DNA from: Doryteuthis pealeii
Lineage: Eukaryota > Mollusca > Cephalopoda > Myopsida > Loliginidae
Assembly: GCA_023376005.1 (NCBI GenBank)
Contig: CM042160.1
Coordinates: 85,881,920 to 85,945,919 of the forward strand
Direction: 5' to 3'
Length of the DNA stretch: 64,000 nt
Made by a program: the position numbers and the translations under genes. Below the pieces are notes generated by a model. The model searched no databases. It saw nothing but the letters and a program-made list of their open reading frames with translations, and was not told the origin of the DNA. Positions 63,603 through 64,000 of this stretch are shown here, piece by piece; position 1 is the first letter of the stretch; each line of letters opens with the position of its first letter.

Positions 63603-64000
63603 TCACACATAGCCGAGTCTGGACAGTGTGCAACTAACAATTCTATTATTTCTCTGAATGTTGAGATGAGGCTTGAAGATTAGTATTATCTGCGTTATTT
63701 GGACTATTGTCCCCATCTTCATTGTTATTTGTACAACGTTTCGGCCGATATATCCTCCGGCCTTCTTCAGGTATTTCTTGTCAGACTCGGGAACCTTCTC
63801 GGACCTTCTTATCAAACTCAGGAACTTTCTTGTCGTATTCGGGAGGTTCAAATTTCCATAATGGCTCCTGAATACGACAAGAAAGTTCCCGAGTTTGAAA
63901 GAAGGTTCACGAGTCTGACAAGAAATACCTGAAGAAGGCCGGAGGGTATATTGTCCGAAACATTGTACAAATAACAATGAAGATGGGGACAATAGTCCGA
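63603..64000. repeat. Inverted pair of PLE-type ends running off the window
   Basis: 63676-63850 and 63865-64000 are inverse copies, about 90 percent alike, around a TCCATAATGG-type centre. The minus arm carries CUGAAGA, GGCCG/CGGCC, GAAAC and GUA (63755-63795). Helix I does not pair, so it is at best a relic. Confidence 0.7.

Noticed and set aside
63755..63795. Active hammerhead at the right edge
   Set aside because: Core bases and helix II are present, but helix I cannot pair with either arm, so it is listed only as a relic.

Overview
This is an AT-rich, gene-poor stretch of animal nuclear DNA, most likely from a cephalopod (octopus-like). The reasons are many tRNA-derived SINEs of the octopus/squid type, long (TA)n blocks, non-LTR retrotransposon tails ending in (ATG)n, Penelope-like elements (PLEs), and an intron-split animal ribosomal protein gene. 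There is no prokaryotic gene organisation. The species call is inference.

Layout. 1-6070 and 19337-26280 are two direct copies of one segmental duplication; a 100-N gap lies just after the first. They differ by opposite-strand LTR-like insertions at two nearby sites and by the size of three tandem arrays. 6184-12216 (minus strand) is the one confident gene, ribosomal protein S21 (RPS21): a 5'UTR exon and two coding exons are visible, and the C-terminal exon was not found. Downstream of the last visible exon, in the same orientation, lie five copies of two RNA families whose folds match H/ACA snoRNAs. 12470-19336 is SINEs, a long inverted-repeat element and a 370-bp palindrome. 26-30 kb holds inverted pairs of PLE ends, a 112-bp tandem repeat, ribozyme-bearing elements and a LINE tail. 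30.2-31.5 kb is a minisatellite split by a foldback element carrying telomere-like repeats. 31.8-46.5 kb mixes a transposase remnant, LINE 3' ends, LTR-like elements, ribozyme-bearing SINEs, a PLE reverse transcriptase fragment and foldbacks. 46.5-64 kb is SINEs, palindromic PLE ends, hairpins, two hAT-type elements with clear 8-bp target duplications, and two weak candidate exons.

The outstanding signal is a set of hammerhead ribozyme motifs (CUGANGA core, helix II, GAAA, short helix III, UH cleavage site, paired helix I) in several unrelated repeat families. At least two of these are tRNA-headed SINE-like units in which the hammerhead sits just downstream of the tRNA part. Paralogous copies show compensatory changes in helix I, which supports a real RNA structure. 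Hammerheads in PLEs and in schistosome SINE-like repeats are known; tRNA-headed SINEs with hammerheads in this lineage are the part most worth checking for novelty. The second main signal is the snoRNA cluster in RPS21.
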